Part shown: one piece after another, positions 12,172 through 24,331 of the stretch | Layout: each line of letters begins with the position of its first letter | Position numbering within the stretch: position 1 is the stretch's first letter | From: Microstegium vimineum | Taxonomy: Eukaryota > Streptophyta > Magnoliopsida > Poales > Poaceae | Direction of reading: 5' to 3' | Length of the DNA: 64,000 nucleotides | Assembly (NCBI GenBank): GCA_022036555.1 | Contig: CM039124.1 | Location: 52,040,963 to 52,104,962, forward strand | Translations under genes and position numbers: made by a program | The notes under the pieces: model-generated | Databases searched by the model: none | What the model was told of the DNA's origin: nothing | Seen by the model: only the letters and a program-made list of their open reading frames with translations

Positions 12172-13507
12172 TATATATATGTATATTACCTAGCCAGTGG
12201 AATTATAGCAAGCAATCACATAACACAATTGACATGCGATTTATAGGGGGGGCAAAAAAAACTTTGGACCAGCTGATCCAATCCAAACTTTCCACCTTCA
12301 CCACAAGTCTGCATCGGCGCTAAATTAAGACACATCGTTCACCACAAGCTTGTTCTTCATTGTTGTCCTTCTGCATCGGCGTCAAGTCTTTGCTTAAGCT
12401 TCCCCGCAACGTGGTTTATCGCTTCAAAACCTCTTACTTGCTCTTCATGCTTGCAACCGGTTTATCAAGCCAGTCTTGTTTTGATCTTCTCCACAGTCAC
12501 ATAACTCCATATCATATCTAATACGCAACGAACTCTTTCATCGTATTTGCATCTGTAGAATAATTTCATGTGTATCTCCTAAAAATAGGTATTACAAAAA
12601 GGACCTTGCAACTATGATGGTTAAAAAATGGGAGATTCTGTGCCAGGAGAAGAAGCTGTCTTGCAAGCGAAAGTTACACAAATCAATGAAGCTGCTGCTC
12701 AAGTACGTGTTCTGGCTTCAGAGTTCAGAGCTAGAAACAAGTGCTGAGCAGGCGTGAAAAAGTCGCTGTTGTTTAGTTCCCCCAAATTTTCATCACATCT
12801 CCATCACATCGAATTCCTATTCCCCGTCACATCAAAATACCGACACATATATGGAGTACTAAATATAGATAAAATAAAAAATTAATTACACAGTTTTGTT
12901 GTACTTTGCGAGACGAACATTTTAAACCTAATTGATCAATGTTTGGACAATTATTACTAAATAAAAATAAAATTGATACAGTGTGACGTGACAAGTGCTA
13001 CATGATTTTTTTCACCCCATTTCCTTGATCTAAACACACAGCCTATATCAACATCCGAGGATTTGAAGATGATCTGAAAGGCGGCAGTTTTTACACAGCT
13101 ATTAGCGGTTTTAGTTTATTTTCTTGCTGTCAGCACTCAGTTAATGGGTTCCTTTTTTTTTTTGGCTCTGAGACTTTGACGAAATATGTTGTATCGTGAA
13201 TCTGCTGTGTTGTAAACGCTATGCTCAGGCTGTTCGGTGATGGTTTCTGACCGATAAGTTCAAGCAAATAGTGACTGTTTTTTTTTTGAAATGTTTAAAT
13301 CTATAGAGTTATAAAAAAAATTCTACGTGTGGTTGATGTCGATATGTACAAGTACAGCAGCTCGGCTGCGTCAGGCAACAGCCGGGACAGGCAGCTCAGG
13401 AGAGAGGACGGTCGCGCAATCAATAACGGCGCGGTGAGCATGAATTGCAACGGTCCAGCACGGCAGGCGTACACGGCCGGCGTAGTAGCAACTCACAGCT
13501 GCTGCTG
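12172..13507. other. Intergenic with MITE and a short coding-like segment
   Basis: AT-rich sequence. A 39-codon frame at 12628-12747 (MGDSVPGEEAVLQAKVTQIN..., ending FRARNKC) has coding-like composition but no family I recognise. The rest holds the MITE listed separately and the 3' flank of the kinase pseudogene. Confidence 0.4.
12768..13043. repeat. Grass MITE (GTTTAGTTCCC family), diverged
   Basis: The sequence follows the order of a very common grass MITE: a TGTTTAGTTCCC start, a CCCGTCACATC segment, TATGGAGTACTAAATATAGAT, GCGAGACGAACATTTTAAACC, TTTGGACAATTATTACTAAAT, GTGCTACATGA and an end in CTAAACACA. Divergence is considerable. I recognise it from memory of the family consensus, so exact ends and superfamily are uncertain. 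Confidence 0.6.
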
Positions 13508-15240
13508 CTACCGGTGCGGCGGCTGACCCTTCGCCGCACTCAAATCGTCGCAGAAAGACCCCTCGCTGGCGATCGTAGAAGGACTGCCGAACTCGATGGG
13601 CGCCTGCCTGATCCGCTCCATGTCGGGCGTGTACGGCCCGGGAGCCTTGGCCTTGTACGAGGCTTAGGCCGCGACCGCCGTGCCGAGCGCCATGCTCTGC
13701 CCGGGCCGCACCCCCTCGTTGAGGTCCTCCAGCGAGATGTCCCCCGCCAGCGCCCTCACGATCTGCACCCACCCAAAACTTCATTGCCGGTGTGGTGGAA
13801 AGCAAACAAGGGGTGTGCATTTGCCGAGTACCTGGCTCATCTTGGGGCGCTTCTTGGCCGAGTAGCGCACGGCGGCAGCGGCGCTAGCGACCAGGCGCGC
13901 CATCTCCACGGGGTCATAGTTGCCCCGCATCCTCGGGTCCGCGACGCCGCCGTAGTCGCCGTCGGCCAGCGCGCGCGACAGCGCCGGCCTCGCCCAGTCG
14001 ACGAGGCTGCCGGAAGTTGCTGTCCAGGAGAATGTTGGCCGACTTGATGTCCCGGTGAATGATCCGAGGATGGCCTTCAATATATGTTCAAGGCCAAATA
14101 ACATGGCATGCATGGCAAATGTAAGCTTCAGTCAGACGTGTGGCATGGTCGCATCACAAACCAAGCTGCATGCTGGATGGCGATTCGGACGGTGGTTTGC
14201 TCACAGTCTTCGTGCAGGTAGGCGAGGCCGCCCTTGGCTGATCCGAGCGCGATGCGCAGCCGCGTCGACCACTCCATCACCGGCTGCCCTTGACCGTGGA
14301 GGTGGAAGTGGAGGGTGTTGTTGGGCACGAACTGGTACACGAGCAGGCGGCTTGCGCCGGCGATGCAGTGGCCGACGAGGGAGACGAGGTGGCGGTGGTG
14401 CACCCGGCTGATGATGTCCACCTCGGCCTGGAACTCGCGCTCCCCCTGCCCGCTGTCGGACTTGAGCCGCTTCACGGCCACCACTCTGCCGCCGGGGAGC
14501 ACCCCCTTGTGCACGTACCCGAACCCGCCCTGACCTAGCAGGTTCGTCGCCGAGAAGTTGCCTGTGGCTACCGCCAGATCCTCGTAGCTGAACGTGCCCT
14601 TGCCTTGGAGCCCGACCGCCTCGTGCGAGGGCGGGGGCGCACCGGAGGTCATGTCGGGTGGTTGTGGATGCCAGCCACCACCAGGCGGGTCGAAGGCGCT
14701 CAGCGTCGCCGCCGCCGCGCCGGTGTCGCTCTGCCACTGCGGCTGCGTGGGGATGCGTGCTTTACCTTTGCACACCGACGACGACGACGAATCCAAATGC
14801 ATGGGATTGTGAGGAGGCCTCTTCCTCCTCCTGGGCGCCGTCTTCCTCGAGCAGCAGACGCAGGCGGCGACGAGGATGACGAGGAGCGCCGCGGCGCCGG
14901 CCGCGGCGAAAACGATTTCCAGCATGGTGGGCCCGCCACGATGCGCAGGAGCCGGAGCCGGCGGTGGTAGCGACCTGGGACCGTCGCCGGAGCTTCTAGA
15001 CGACGATTGCTCCCGTGGAGAGTGGGGCTTGGCCGGTGAGGAGGACTGAGCGCTGCCATGGGACCTGGACGCCGCCACTGGTGGCGGCGAGGAGTCGCTG
15101 GGCTGTGATGGCGCCGGAGAAGACGACGAGTCCGCTGACGGCGGCGGGGCGGTGGAATGAGAAGGAGAAGGGCTGCTTTTTGGCGGCGGCGACGGAGCCG
15201 ACTGCCGCGGGGGCGGGGCTGTCGAAGAATTAGACGACAT
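13508..15240 (-). pseudogene. PERK-type receptor-like kinase with deleted activation segment
   Basis: Proline-rich extensin-like receptor kinases sit in the plasma membrane and sense the cell wall. From the ATG at 15240 the protein begins MSSNSSTAPPP with a Pro/Ser-rich outer domain, then a membrane span (IVFAAAGAAALLVILVAACVCC, basic RRRKRPP after it), then the kinase start: LLGQGGFGYVHKGVLPGG, VAVKRLK, EVDIISRVHHRHLVSLVG. Exon 1 ends at 14205 (YLHEDC) and exon 2 starts at 14074 with HPRIIHRDIKSANILLDSNF. At about 14010-14013 the sequence jumps to SLVDWARPALSRALADGDYGG in a different frame. DFG, activation loop, APE and the segment after them are missing. Exon 2 ends at 13832. Exon 3 (from 13762) encodes IVRALAGDISLEDLNEGVRPG, then hits TAA at 13664-13666; the same frame stays open to TAG at 13508-13510. 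It cannot be an active kinase. A truncated membrane protein is possible. Confidence 0.85.
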
Positions 15241-17391
15241 GACGTACCATGAGAAGGAGAAAGTCTTGCACAAGCTCTCAATGGCCGTCCGTGTCCGTGG
15301 GGAAGGGAATGGAATGGAGATGAGGAGGAAGCCGCGGCGGCGACTCCAACGGCGTCGCGCGCGGCTCCGCCCCACGGCCGCTGCCGGACACGACACCGAG
15401 GTGTAGTGTAGCAGCCGTCACCGTTCCCCGGGCATGTCCACGCACGCAGCCAGGTCAGGGCATTTCACCCCTGCCGGGACCAGGAGGTAGAGCACCACAT
15501 TCCATTCCATTCCCCTGTTCTGTTGCCATGTGCTGTTGATCTTGGCGGGTGGTTGGTGTTCGCCTCATCATCTGCAGCTCGTCGGTTGTGAGGCTGCAGG
15601 ATGCATGGCAGCTGTGGGGCCGCGTGACACGTAGGATGGATGACTAGCCTACTGTTTCAAGAATCTTCTCGGTTTGTTTCGTCAACTAGCCACCCCCATC
15701 AACCTCTTTTTGTTTTGTGACAAAACTGGAAGGGCCAAGGAGACCCTACAGACTTTTATTAATAATAATAACAGCCAGAGTACAATAGCTAAACAACAAA
15801 AAGTGTGTGGGGGAGGAAAACAACAAAAATTAAGAAAAAAGGAGAGGAAATTTCGGATCCATAAATTTAAATAAATTTGAAATTGGTTACATATATTTTT
15901 CTAAGTTTTTTTTATTCACATAAATTCTCTTGGAAAAATATATATTTTTCTTTTGAAAAGTACCATTTGTAGTCTAGTTTACCTCTCTCTGAGCGTAGTA
16001 TCAACTTAGTCGGATTTATTCTCTCATGGCTAACATGGCGTGATGTATGTGGCGTATGTTCGAAAAAACACAGTCAAATCTTCAGTGTAAAATTAAATAG
16101 ATTTAAAAAAAAGTTGTGGGAATAAAACATTCCGTTTTCACAGATGAGGGGAAATCTGATAGCCGAGAAAGGTAAGGGTCAAAGGGCCTTTTTAAAAGAA
16201 AGAAAGAAAGAAAGAAAGACTACCCATAGCCCATTTGTCTCAAGAAAAAGAAGAGGTCCAAATGTAGTGAGTTCCAATCCAAACGTAAGTAGTTCACGGC
16301 AGTGATCCGTCTACGTCTATGACATGCAAAAGATAGAGGTAAAAGCTTAATTTTGAGAATACTTTTTCCCGAAGAACTATTAACCATTGTAGTACTATCC
16401 TCGCGCTACACGTGTCTTCCTCTTCATAACGATGCTACCAAGTATCTCTATGATATAATAGTCTCAATTAATCGATGACTCCCATTCCTTTCATATCTTA
16501 TATCTTTATAGAGGGAATCATCACACTGTACTTTTTAGTGCCACACAAGTTGCAATTTTGCTACAAGTTGATTGCTCCATATGTCTTGTTCTACCTTATT
16601 GCCATTCTCGTCTCATCATCCTCATTTTGAATTATCAAAAAAAAAATCATCCTCATTTTGTCTTTATGGCCATCTCATGCTTTTTGCTCGTATAAATATG
16701 CAGACTTTGACCTAAGCACTCTTGGATTATGGAAGTGTTTGGATCCCTTGACAAATTGATAAAAGAACAAAATAATTGTTGTTTTTTTGGTCAATGTATC
16801 CAAACATGCAAGACAAAAAATGACAAAAGAGCAAAAAATTGTCATTTATCATTTACCACTTTGGAGTAGCAAATAATAGCAAATAGAAAATCCTCCCACT
16901 CATACCCCTCCCTCATATGCATGACATGTGAATAAGAGTGCAATTATTAAGGGTAGAATTGTCTTTGTATGTGTCATGTGTCATTTGTCATTTAACAAAG
17001 AATCCAAACACTAGAAATTAGCAAAAGATTTACCAAATCTATTTGTCATTTGCCAAAGATCCAAACATGCCCATGTATTATATTTCCTTCTTCGTCCTGG
17101 ACTCCTGGTTACTTCTCCCTAATCTCCCATAACTAAAAAGGACAAAAGGAAGATAATGCTGTGGTGCGGTATTTTTTCGTTCTCGAGAGAGTCCGTCGTG
17201 CGACACACCACACAGAAGGAAAGAAAAAGCGATAGAAGGAAAGAAAATGAGAGAGAAGGAAAGCAAAAAACATCCGTGCGATCGCTAGTTTTAGGAAAGA
17301 ATGTTGGGAGCTGGTCCCCGCGTCACCGTCCGGCAGTCCGGCACTCCCCTTGGATTGATCCTCCAATCACGTATAGTTTATTTATTAGGCA
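15241..17391. other. Intergenic, AT-rich
   Basis: GC-rich to about 15420 (5' region of the kinase gene), then AT-rich sequence with an AGAA microsatellite at about 16193-16220 and the MITE listed separately. No gene recognised. Confidence 0.5.
16729..17072. repeat. MITE with imperfect terminal inverted repeats
   Basis: The left end ATGGAAGTGTTTGGATC pairs with the right end GATCCAAACATGCCCAT. Inside, TTGTCATTT / AAATGACAAA motifs recur toward both ends. The segment is about 345 bases, AT-rich and without an open frame. I could not identify a convincing target duplication, so the superfamily is open. Confidence 0.55.
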
Positions 17392-18350
17392 TCAACGCTC
17401 CTTGACCATCCGCTTCATGGAGAAAGCGAGCGTTAGCGTCACGGCGAGCGGGGGGCCCTCGGGAATGGCCACCACGAATCCACGATGATGGTGATGGCCT
17501 GCTGGAAGATGCCAACGAGCGCGATGAAGACGCTGTTGAAGGTGACGTGTTGCCTGTCGAACGTCGGCTTGCCCTGCTCGTCCCTGGTGCTGTCGGTGAA
17601 GTGGCGCGCGGTGAGAACGGCGAAGACGAGCACCGCGACGGCGATGCCGACCTTGCCGATGCCGGAGGTGAGGCCCTCGAGGCGCTCCTGGAGCGGCATC
17701 GGCTCGTTCTTCTCCCTGGTGATGCTGCCCATCATCTCGCCCCAGGCGGTGTCCGTGCCGACGGCGGTGACGAGCATGTGGCCGTACCCGTCGATGACCT
17801 TGACGCTGGACTCTTCGGTCAACAGGGTGCGGCTCGTCGGTCATGCTGGACTCGTCCACCTGCAGCGCGTGGCCCTGCAAGAAGACGCCGTCGGCGGGGA
17901 CGACATCGCCGATGTTGATCACGACAACGTCGCCCACGACGACGTCGAAGATGGAGATCTCCTGCCTCCTGCCGACGCGGACGACGACGACGGAGATGTT
18001 GTTGGACTCGGTGGCGAGCCTGTCGAAGCGTCTCGCCTGGCCGTGGTTGCTGACCGCGGACACGGCGGCGACGAGGAAGACGGCGAGGAAGATGCTGACA
18101 CCATCTTACCAGCCGTCCCTGAGGCCGTGCTCGTTGATGCCGAAGCTCAGAGAGACGGCGGCGCAGACGAGCAGCACGAGGAGGAAGAGACGTCGCTGAG
18201 CGCGTCCAGCACGTGGGCCTAGAACCCCTTGGGCTTCTGCCGCGGGTACGTGTTCCCGCCGACGCCGCACGTCGCCGTCGTCGCCGCGGATGCCGGCCTC
18301 CGCGTCCGACGCCAGCGCGGACGCGATCCCGGCTGCGACGTGCTGGCGTT
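17392..18350 (-). pseudogene. Autoinhibited Ca2+-ATPase (P2B, ACA-type) fragment
   Basis: Pieces in order on the minus strand: ALASDAEAGIRGDDGDVRRR, then GGNTYPRQKPKGF-stop, HVLDALSDVFLLVLLVCAAV, SLSFGINEHGLRDGW-stop, DGVSIFLAVFLVAAVSAVSNH, ISIFDVVVGDVVVINIGDVV, PADGVFLQGHALQVDESSMT, DEPHPV, a frame change with bases lost, VKVIDGYGHMLVTAVGTDTA, LQERLEGLTSGIGKVGIAVA, HVTFNSVFIALVGIFQQA, another frame change, AIPEGPPLAVTLTLAFSMKR, then TGA at 17392-17394. This covers the first membrane helices, actuator domain and helix 4. The MTGEP motif reads MTDEP, and the copy stops before the phosphorylated DKTGT motif and the whole catalytic half. Full-length proteins pump Ca2+ out of the cytosol under calmodulin control. 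With at least two stops and two frame breaks, this is a dead fragment. Low-quality similarity may extend to about 18700. Confidence 0.85.
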
Positions 18351-18817
18351 GGCGCCGTCGTCGTGGATCTTGATTTCAACGCCAGTGTGCCCGCGGTTTC
18401 CCGCCACGCCTTGAGCCGTGTCACGACGACGACCGTCGCGCTGGGGTCGGGGGAGGCAGAGCACGCCAGGGTGTCGCGGCGTCCCGCCACTCCGTGAGCC
18501 GTGTCACGGCGCAGCTGTTCGTCGGCGTTGGGAGAGGGGAGTTGCTCTCGCCCAGGGACGCCCGCCTCCGGCTCCTCCAGGTCTGGCTGCAGACACTCAT
18601 GGACGACTACGCGTGGCTGCAGCGCGGCGGCGGCGGCGGCTCCCGGGCGTCGTCTGCGTTGGCGTCGAGGACAGCATCGGGCAGACGATCCTGACACTGC
18701 CGTTGCAGGACCAGACGTCGATCCTGACGCTGCCGTCGGACTACGCTCCGACTCTGCCTCATCGCCACCCTCTCTTCTCCTTCACCTCACAAGCAACAAG
18801 ACAAGCCCCGCATTGGC

Positions 18818-19021
18818 ATGGCGTCGTCCTGCCTCGCCTCACCGTCTGGCGTCGCGCTCTGCCACCCGCGGCGGCAGAGATGCCGCGTCGCGTGCTCGGC
18901 GGCCGAAGCCGGCGGGAATACCGAGCCGGCGTGGGCCAAGGGCGTCGGCCGCCTCGCGTGCGGCGTGCTGGCGGCCTGGGCCGTCGCGTCCGCGTCCAAT
19001 CCTGTCATTGCCGCGATCCAG
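18818..19021 (+). pseudogene. Isolated first exon resembling thylakoid lumenal 17.4-kDa protein
   Basis: The ATG at 18818 opens a 68-codon exon, MASSCLASPSGVALCHPRRQ..., ending LACGVLAAWAVASASNPVIAAIQ before a GT donor at 19022. It has the features of a bipartite chloroplast and lumen targeting peptide: Ser/Ala/Arg-rich start without acidic residues, a later hydrophobic stretch and an A-x-A-type cleavage site. The hydrophobic part resembles, from memory, the precursor of the pentapeptide-repeat lumenal protein TL17. None of the expected following exons (a mature PPLST...RCE start, pentapeptide repeats) appears in the next kilobase. It is either a captured exon or a truncated gene. Identification is moderate. 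Confidence 0.5.
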
Positions 19022-21160
19022 GTTGGTCTGTCCTACTATCACACATTCGCGTTGCGGGCGTGGGTGGAATTTTTGGAATGTACTGTAGTTTTTATCGATA
19101 ACGTCATGTTGGATTATGCAGTAAAAGGGGGCTATTGCTGGGATGGAATTTTTAATCTCTGTTAGTTAAACGTAGGCGATAATGATTATATTTGTGCATA
19201 TGTCAAGTATTTGAGCTGTTAATTTAAATAACATGCAATCTCATCTGTAGTAATGATCGTTTGAGATCACAGTTTGGGTATCTATAGTAACTTCTACAGA
19301 GCAGAACTCATCTCAGGGAAATTCAAGTCTAGCATGATGTAGGAAATCTCATCCAGGGGTAAGTCAAATTGATATTTACTGCATTATTGGTATTGCAATG
19401 TAAGGACTGATATTTGCATGTTCTGAAATTGTGTTTCATTTGGGGCAATTCTATAGCTCTGAAATTTAATATTTAATCTTACGGTAGTCAGTCGTTGTAA
19501 TTTTTACTTGCATGAAAATATAGTTCAAAATTATTTAAAAATATTTGATTACATGCCTTGCTTGTGAATTATTTCTGAACTTGCTCCACATGTAAGTAGT
19601 TCTTGATGTAGCAATTTAAGAAACATGACAGATTAAGCATTTGGACCTTTTGATTTTGCGTGAGGTGTGTTAATCCATCCTCGCTTTGGCATCTCATGAC
19701 CTAATATGATTTTACATATATAGCTTGCCTACACGTCTCCTTTTGGTAGAAGAACTTCTGTTTTGTTTAAAAAAGAATTGTTATGTTGTACTGAACCTAT
19801 GAATTCTTGACTACTATGATGCCTTCTGAACATTCATGGAACACACTAAACTTCCTGAGTGAGAGGGGAATCTTCTTCGACAACTACAAAACATGCACTG
19901 ACCTATGCAATGTCGTTGAGCTATACATGAAAAAGGTGAATGGAAAGTGATATTTCTTTGGGAGGCTTGTTACTTGAGATTTGCTGAAATTGCTAGGCTC
20001 CCAAGCATCAGCTTGCTCTTGCTACAATTCTGTTGACTCTAAATTAATTACAAGTTAATTTTTGATGATGTTAACAGACATAACGGGCGACGCGGACGGC
20101 CAGGGCGGGCAACGAGGGCGGACGGCGTAGCTACGAGGAAGGCGGCCTGTCAGGCGAAGCGACGAGGACGGCCAGCGCAGCAACGATGGTGAGCGAAGAG
20201 GACCGATGGTGAGCGAAGAGGACGGTTGCCGTCGTTCGATGGGCATGCCGTAGTGGCCCCCGCTGAAGGAAACGCTGATGACGGTTGCCAAGCTAGGTTG
20301 GTGCACGAGCTGGGCGCGGACGGCGTGGAAGTAGCTAAAGTAGCCATGGAGGATAGTCTTCTTCGATCTCCTCCTATACTCCACGCTAGAGAGAGCCTCA
20401 TTGGAGAATGGAAAGCTCTCGAGATGGAGAATGCGGTGGTGTGACATGCATAACCTGATTCCTGTATTTGGAGGTGAGATTTGGGAGAGGAAGAAGAGGA
20501 TTGGTTTCTCTGTTCTTTCTGTTCATGGCAAACAACGTGAGGACTGAGGAGACAGAGAGTAATGAGATAGGGGAGGTTACGGTGTGAATATGTGACTTCT
20601 GTGGAGTAGGTCTTGTGTGGGAGTTAGTGAGGAGAGTGGGGCGGGTCTGTCGGGTTTGCGGGTGTGGATAGGTTATTTCTTTGCCCGTTATAAAATATCC
20701 ATCGGGTTTATAGTTGTGCCCGCATCCGTGCCCGTGGGCATAGTTTGGCGTCCTTATTCGCGCCGGTCGGGTTTATTGCCCGCGGGTTTGTGGGTATTCT
20801 CTACGCGTTGCTAACTCTATATTTGATATTGTTCCTAGTTACATTAAATAGTTTATCGGACTCTACATGGATATGTTGTATATATACTATGTGACTACTT
20901 GAAAAATAGTCGTACATGTACATGTATAATTTTTTATGTCAAAAATATTATCATATTTACACTCATGGAGAAAGTCTTATGGAACATTAGTGATGTCTTA
21001 TCTCCGATTTAGTTAAATAAATAATATTAAGATTATTTACGTGGAAGATTGGATTTTAACAGTAACAAGGAACATGTCCGTACAATTGGCACGGAAGAAA
21101 ATAATACCACGACAATTTACAAACTTTAATTGTTTTTATAATTTTTTTATATTATAATAC
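19022..21160. other. Intergenic with GC-rich patch
   Basis: AT-rich, then a GC-rich patch at about 20080-20440 containing a direct repeat of GATGGTGAGCGAAGAGGAC (about 20185-20224), and a segment rich in CGGGTTTG/GCCCG words at 20640-20810 that looks like transposon sequence. No gene recognised. Confidence 0.4.
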
Positions 21161-21346
21161 GATCTTTGTGTTCATAGTACAAAAATTTTGTTATCCCGTA
21201 GCAACGCACGGGCACGATACAGAAACACACCTCCTCAGAGTTCTCGTGATGTCTACTCTCATAGAAAACATTGTTATATTATCGTGCGATCTATATCTTT
21301 TTAATACAAATGTTTTGTTATCTCGACGAACGGGCATTCAACTAAT
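21160..21346 (+). mobile_element. Helitron-like 3' termini (two related copies)
   Basis: TTTTGTTATCCCGTAGCAAC GCACGGGCAC at about 21187-21216 contains the hairpin word CCCGT...ACGGG typical of grass Helitron 3' ends. A second, degraded version, TTTTGTTATCTCGACGAACG followed by GGCATTCAACTAAT, ends in CTAA|T at 21342-21346. I could not find a matching TC... 5' end. If it belongs to an element extending left, the Ca2+-ATPase and lumenal-protein fragments could be its cargo. This is inference. Confidence 0.35.
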
Positions 21347-21660
21347 AACCAATATATGCAAATAAGCTATCCCGGCACATGCTTATAGTTTTTACTGTCA
21401 TACTACGGACGCTAGCCGTGTCTTTAATTGCATCGTTATAGCTATTACATTCTAACACACAATATCTGGAAATAAGCTATCACATTTTAAAACACGAAGT
21501 GATTAGGTTTTAATTACAACCGCAAATTTGCAACCAATATGAATACAACCGGTAGGATTTATGCGCGACTTCTAAATAAAACAATTTTAAGTGAGACTTG
21601 CATCCGTGGCATATACCCCCACGTGAGGCTAGGATGGGATGTTTGGCTCACAAATACAGT

Positions 21661-21715
<55 letters not shown>

Positions 21716-23188
21716 AGTACATCAATGAAAAAGCAGGTACGGGGCCACGAACATTGAGTTCTGTTTCTTACGGTGAACCTACTAGCTAATGATTGAGTGT
21801 TCAACTCGTTACGAGTCATTGTATTCACTGCTAGTGAGTGGCAGCAGACGTGCTTTTGTCAATAGAAATGTACCTTAAATCATAGATCGAGTCTGCTATT
21901 TCAGTCTTTTCTAGGTGTTCGTAGAAGTACGTTGGATGATTGCACTTGTGATTGGCTGAATTAACATATTTGTGCATCGAATCCTATTTATGTACGTTTT
22001 TTATAGGAAACCCTTATGCAGATTTGCACAATTCTCACAAAGCAGGTTTAAATGTTGCATTAGCTAGTACGGATTAATAACATTAGACACTACGTACACA
22101 CTTCCGCAAGACGGCGATGAGCCATAAAAAAATAAAATCTTATCGCCTCCTTCGCCGCTACTAAAACATGGACGTGACATACATCACATTGTAAGCAACG
22201 AAGAATAGATTTACTAAATGTAATTTGCATGCGTAGGACAACAAAATACCATGCATATATTATGTTGGCTTGTGAATTAAGCATGTCTCAGTTCATTGGC
22301 TTTCTTGTGGTAAAATTTGTTCACTCAAAATCAATGCATCGATTTAATTTGACATAGATGCTTGTATTTTTTCCTAGATTTTTTCTATAATTTAAGTGTT
22401 CTTTTAATGGTGTGCAACATTGGTCATCAGCAACGAAGTGATTGCGATAATTTTGTTAATCTTGAAATATCTCGTCGAAGTCTTTCGAAAATGTTAATAG
22501 TAAATTAGGACATGTATATGTGTGCGTATGGGATTAGTATGTGAGTAGGAATATATATGAATGTCTGTGTCTGCAAAGTGATTTGAAAAGAAAAATATGT
22601 TACTTTAAGTTGTGGTATATATAAGGTTAATGTGAAAGCTATAATTAAAGACTTGTTTAGTTGGTGACCAAAACTTACCACACTCAAGATTAGTCATGCC
22701 ATAGTTTCTTTGCTAGATGTCTATGACGCTACGCTTTTTTAACACCTTGCCTCACATATATCATAGACTTATTTTTGTGCCAAACCTTGCTATAAATGTG
22801 GCTTTGATTTTACTTGTCACACTTTGTACCAACGGCTAGGCATAGGAAACCGCAGAATCCACTAAACAGACCCCAAATCCTAATCAAGTGTAAGTGTGTT
22901 GTTTTGTGCCGTGTGATTAGGTGTAAATCTTTTTCAGTCTCAAATTACAGATTAAGTTGAGGGTCATTATGCAAAACGCGTCTGTCTTTTGTCACGAGAA
23001 AGCAAGCAGGTTGTTGCAGGCGATCCCACGTCTCCTCGCCTGCCTCTCTCGTTTATGAGCTCATAAACCCCACTCACTTCTCCCTTCTCTTCGGCTCTTC
23101 TCTTCCTTCGCCGAAACCCCAGTTGCTCCTCCGCCCGCTCGAAAACCGCGAGTCCCCAACCACAGCTAGGGCCACCGCCGCGGTATCC
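21347..23188. other. Intergenic, AT-rich
   Basis: No coding signal. Contains the AT microsatellite listed separately, possible MITE sequence around 22655-22880 (TTAGTTGGTGACC at one end, CTAAACAGACCCC at the other), and from about 23030 the GC-rich 5' UTR of the next gene. Confidence 0.4.
21663..21714. repeat. (AT)n microsatellite
   Basis: About 52 bases of uninterrupted TA dinucleotides between ATCA and CAAGTACATC. Open frames across it (IYIYIY) are artefacts. Confidence 0.95.
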
Positions 23189-24331
23189 ATGGCCGCCGAA
23201 GACGACGAGACTGGCGACCGCGAGAATGCAGACCCCAACCACTGCTCCACCGCCGACGCGCCTCTATCGCCCGAGAAAACCGAAGGTGATTCCCCGTCCC
23301 CAGTTCCCACCCACACTTTTCCCAATTTCCGCGTCCTCTCGGTCAGATGCTCGATTCGAGGCCCCCACGTTAGCCCTAGGCCTACCTTGGTGGGTTGGCT
23401 TCATTTCCCGTTGATGGCGTGGTTGATCGATCTCTCGGACTCTCGGTGCGTGCGTGTGTTGAGTGTGTACGAGCCGGTGCGCGGTTCCGTGTGCTCGCGT
23501 TTGCGCGCCGTTTCTGGGGCTTGTGGTGCTTGCGGGGCTTGGGACTTTGGGTGGGGGGTGGGGGTCAAGCAAATTGGTGAGCTTGCGAGGCCTTTTTTTT
23601 GTTCCAAAGGTTGTGTTATGAACGATCGCTTATGGTCTCTCTCAGACTGAAACTGAAAGTGATTAATTAGTAGAGTGAGTTGGGTGCGTGTTCTGGTTTA
23701 GTATGTCGAACATGTGGACTAAAGTATGGACTTCGGATCGGTTAGATTTGATTGCAGCACTGCTCGTTACTTGCTGTTTGTAAGAATTTATGCAAAAAAT
23801 TTGTCAGTAATGTCACAAAGATGTTAGATCTTGTTGCTGATTGCTCTCAGGTCCTCTTTTTGCCAGTTATTTACTGTTAAGAATTCTGCAGTGATGCTGG
23901 TTTCAGGAGTCTTTTGAAATCCACTGTACCAAAACACCGCTAATCATTGATAACTTGCGTTCTAGTAACTGATTTAAAGTGCAAGATCTTACCATGAACT
24001 ACTTTAATAAATTAACTTGTTTCCTTTTTTGAAATGATATGATTGGTAAAATGCTTGTTTTACTTGGTAGCTTCGAGCTTGATCTTTTCTGTATAAGCAA
24101 ATTCACACTAATCATGATATCTCACGTTGAAGTAACCGATTTTAAGCGCAAGATCTTACCATGTACTACTTTAATAAGTTATCTTGTTTCTTTTTTGAAA
24201 TGATATAGTTGGTAAATGCTTGGTTTACTTGCTACCTTTAAGCTTGATCTTTTATGTGTAAGCAAATTCACAATATTGCATAACCAGTATCCTCTGTTGC
24301 AGTTGTACAAATGTCTAAATTTTGTTGAGCG

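Noticed and set aside
13445..14047. Plus-strand 200-codon frame
   Set aside because: Antisense shadow of the kinase pseudogene.
17485..18222. Plus-strand 245-codon Asp/Glu/Val-rich frame
   Set aside because: Antisense shadow of the Ca2+-ATPase fragment.
21559..21828. IYIYIY-rich open frames
   Set aside because: Artefacts of the AT microsatellite.
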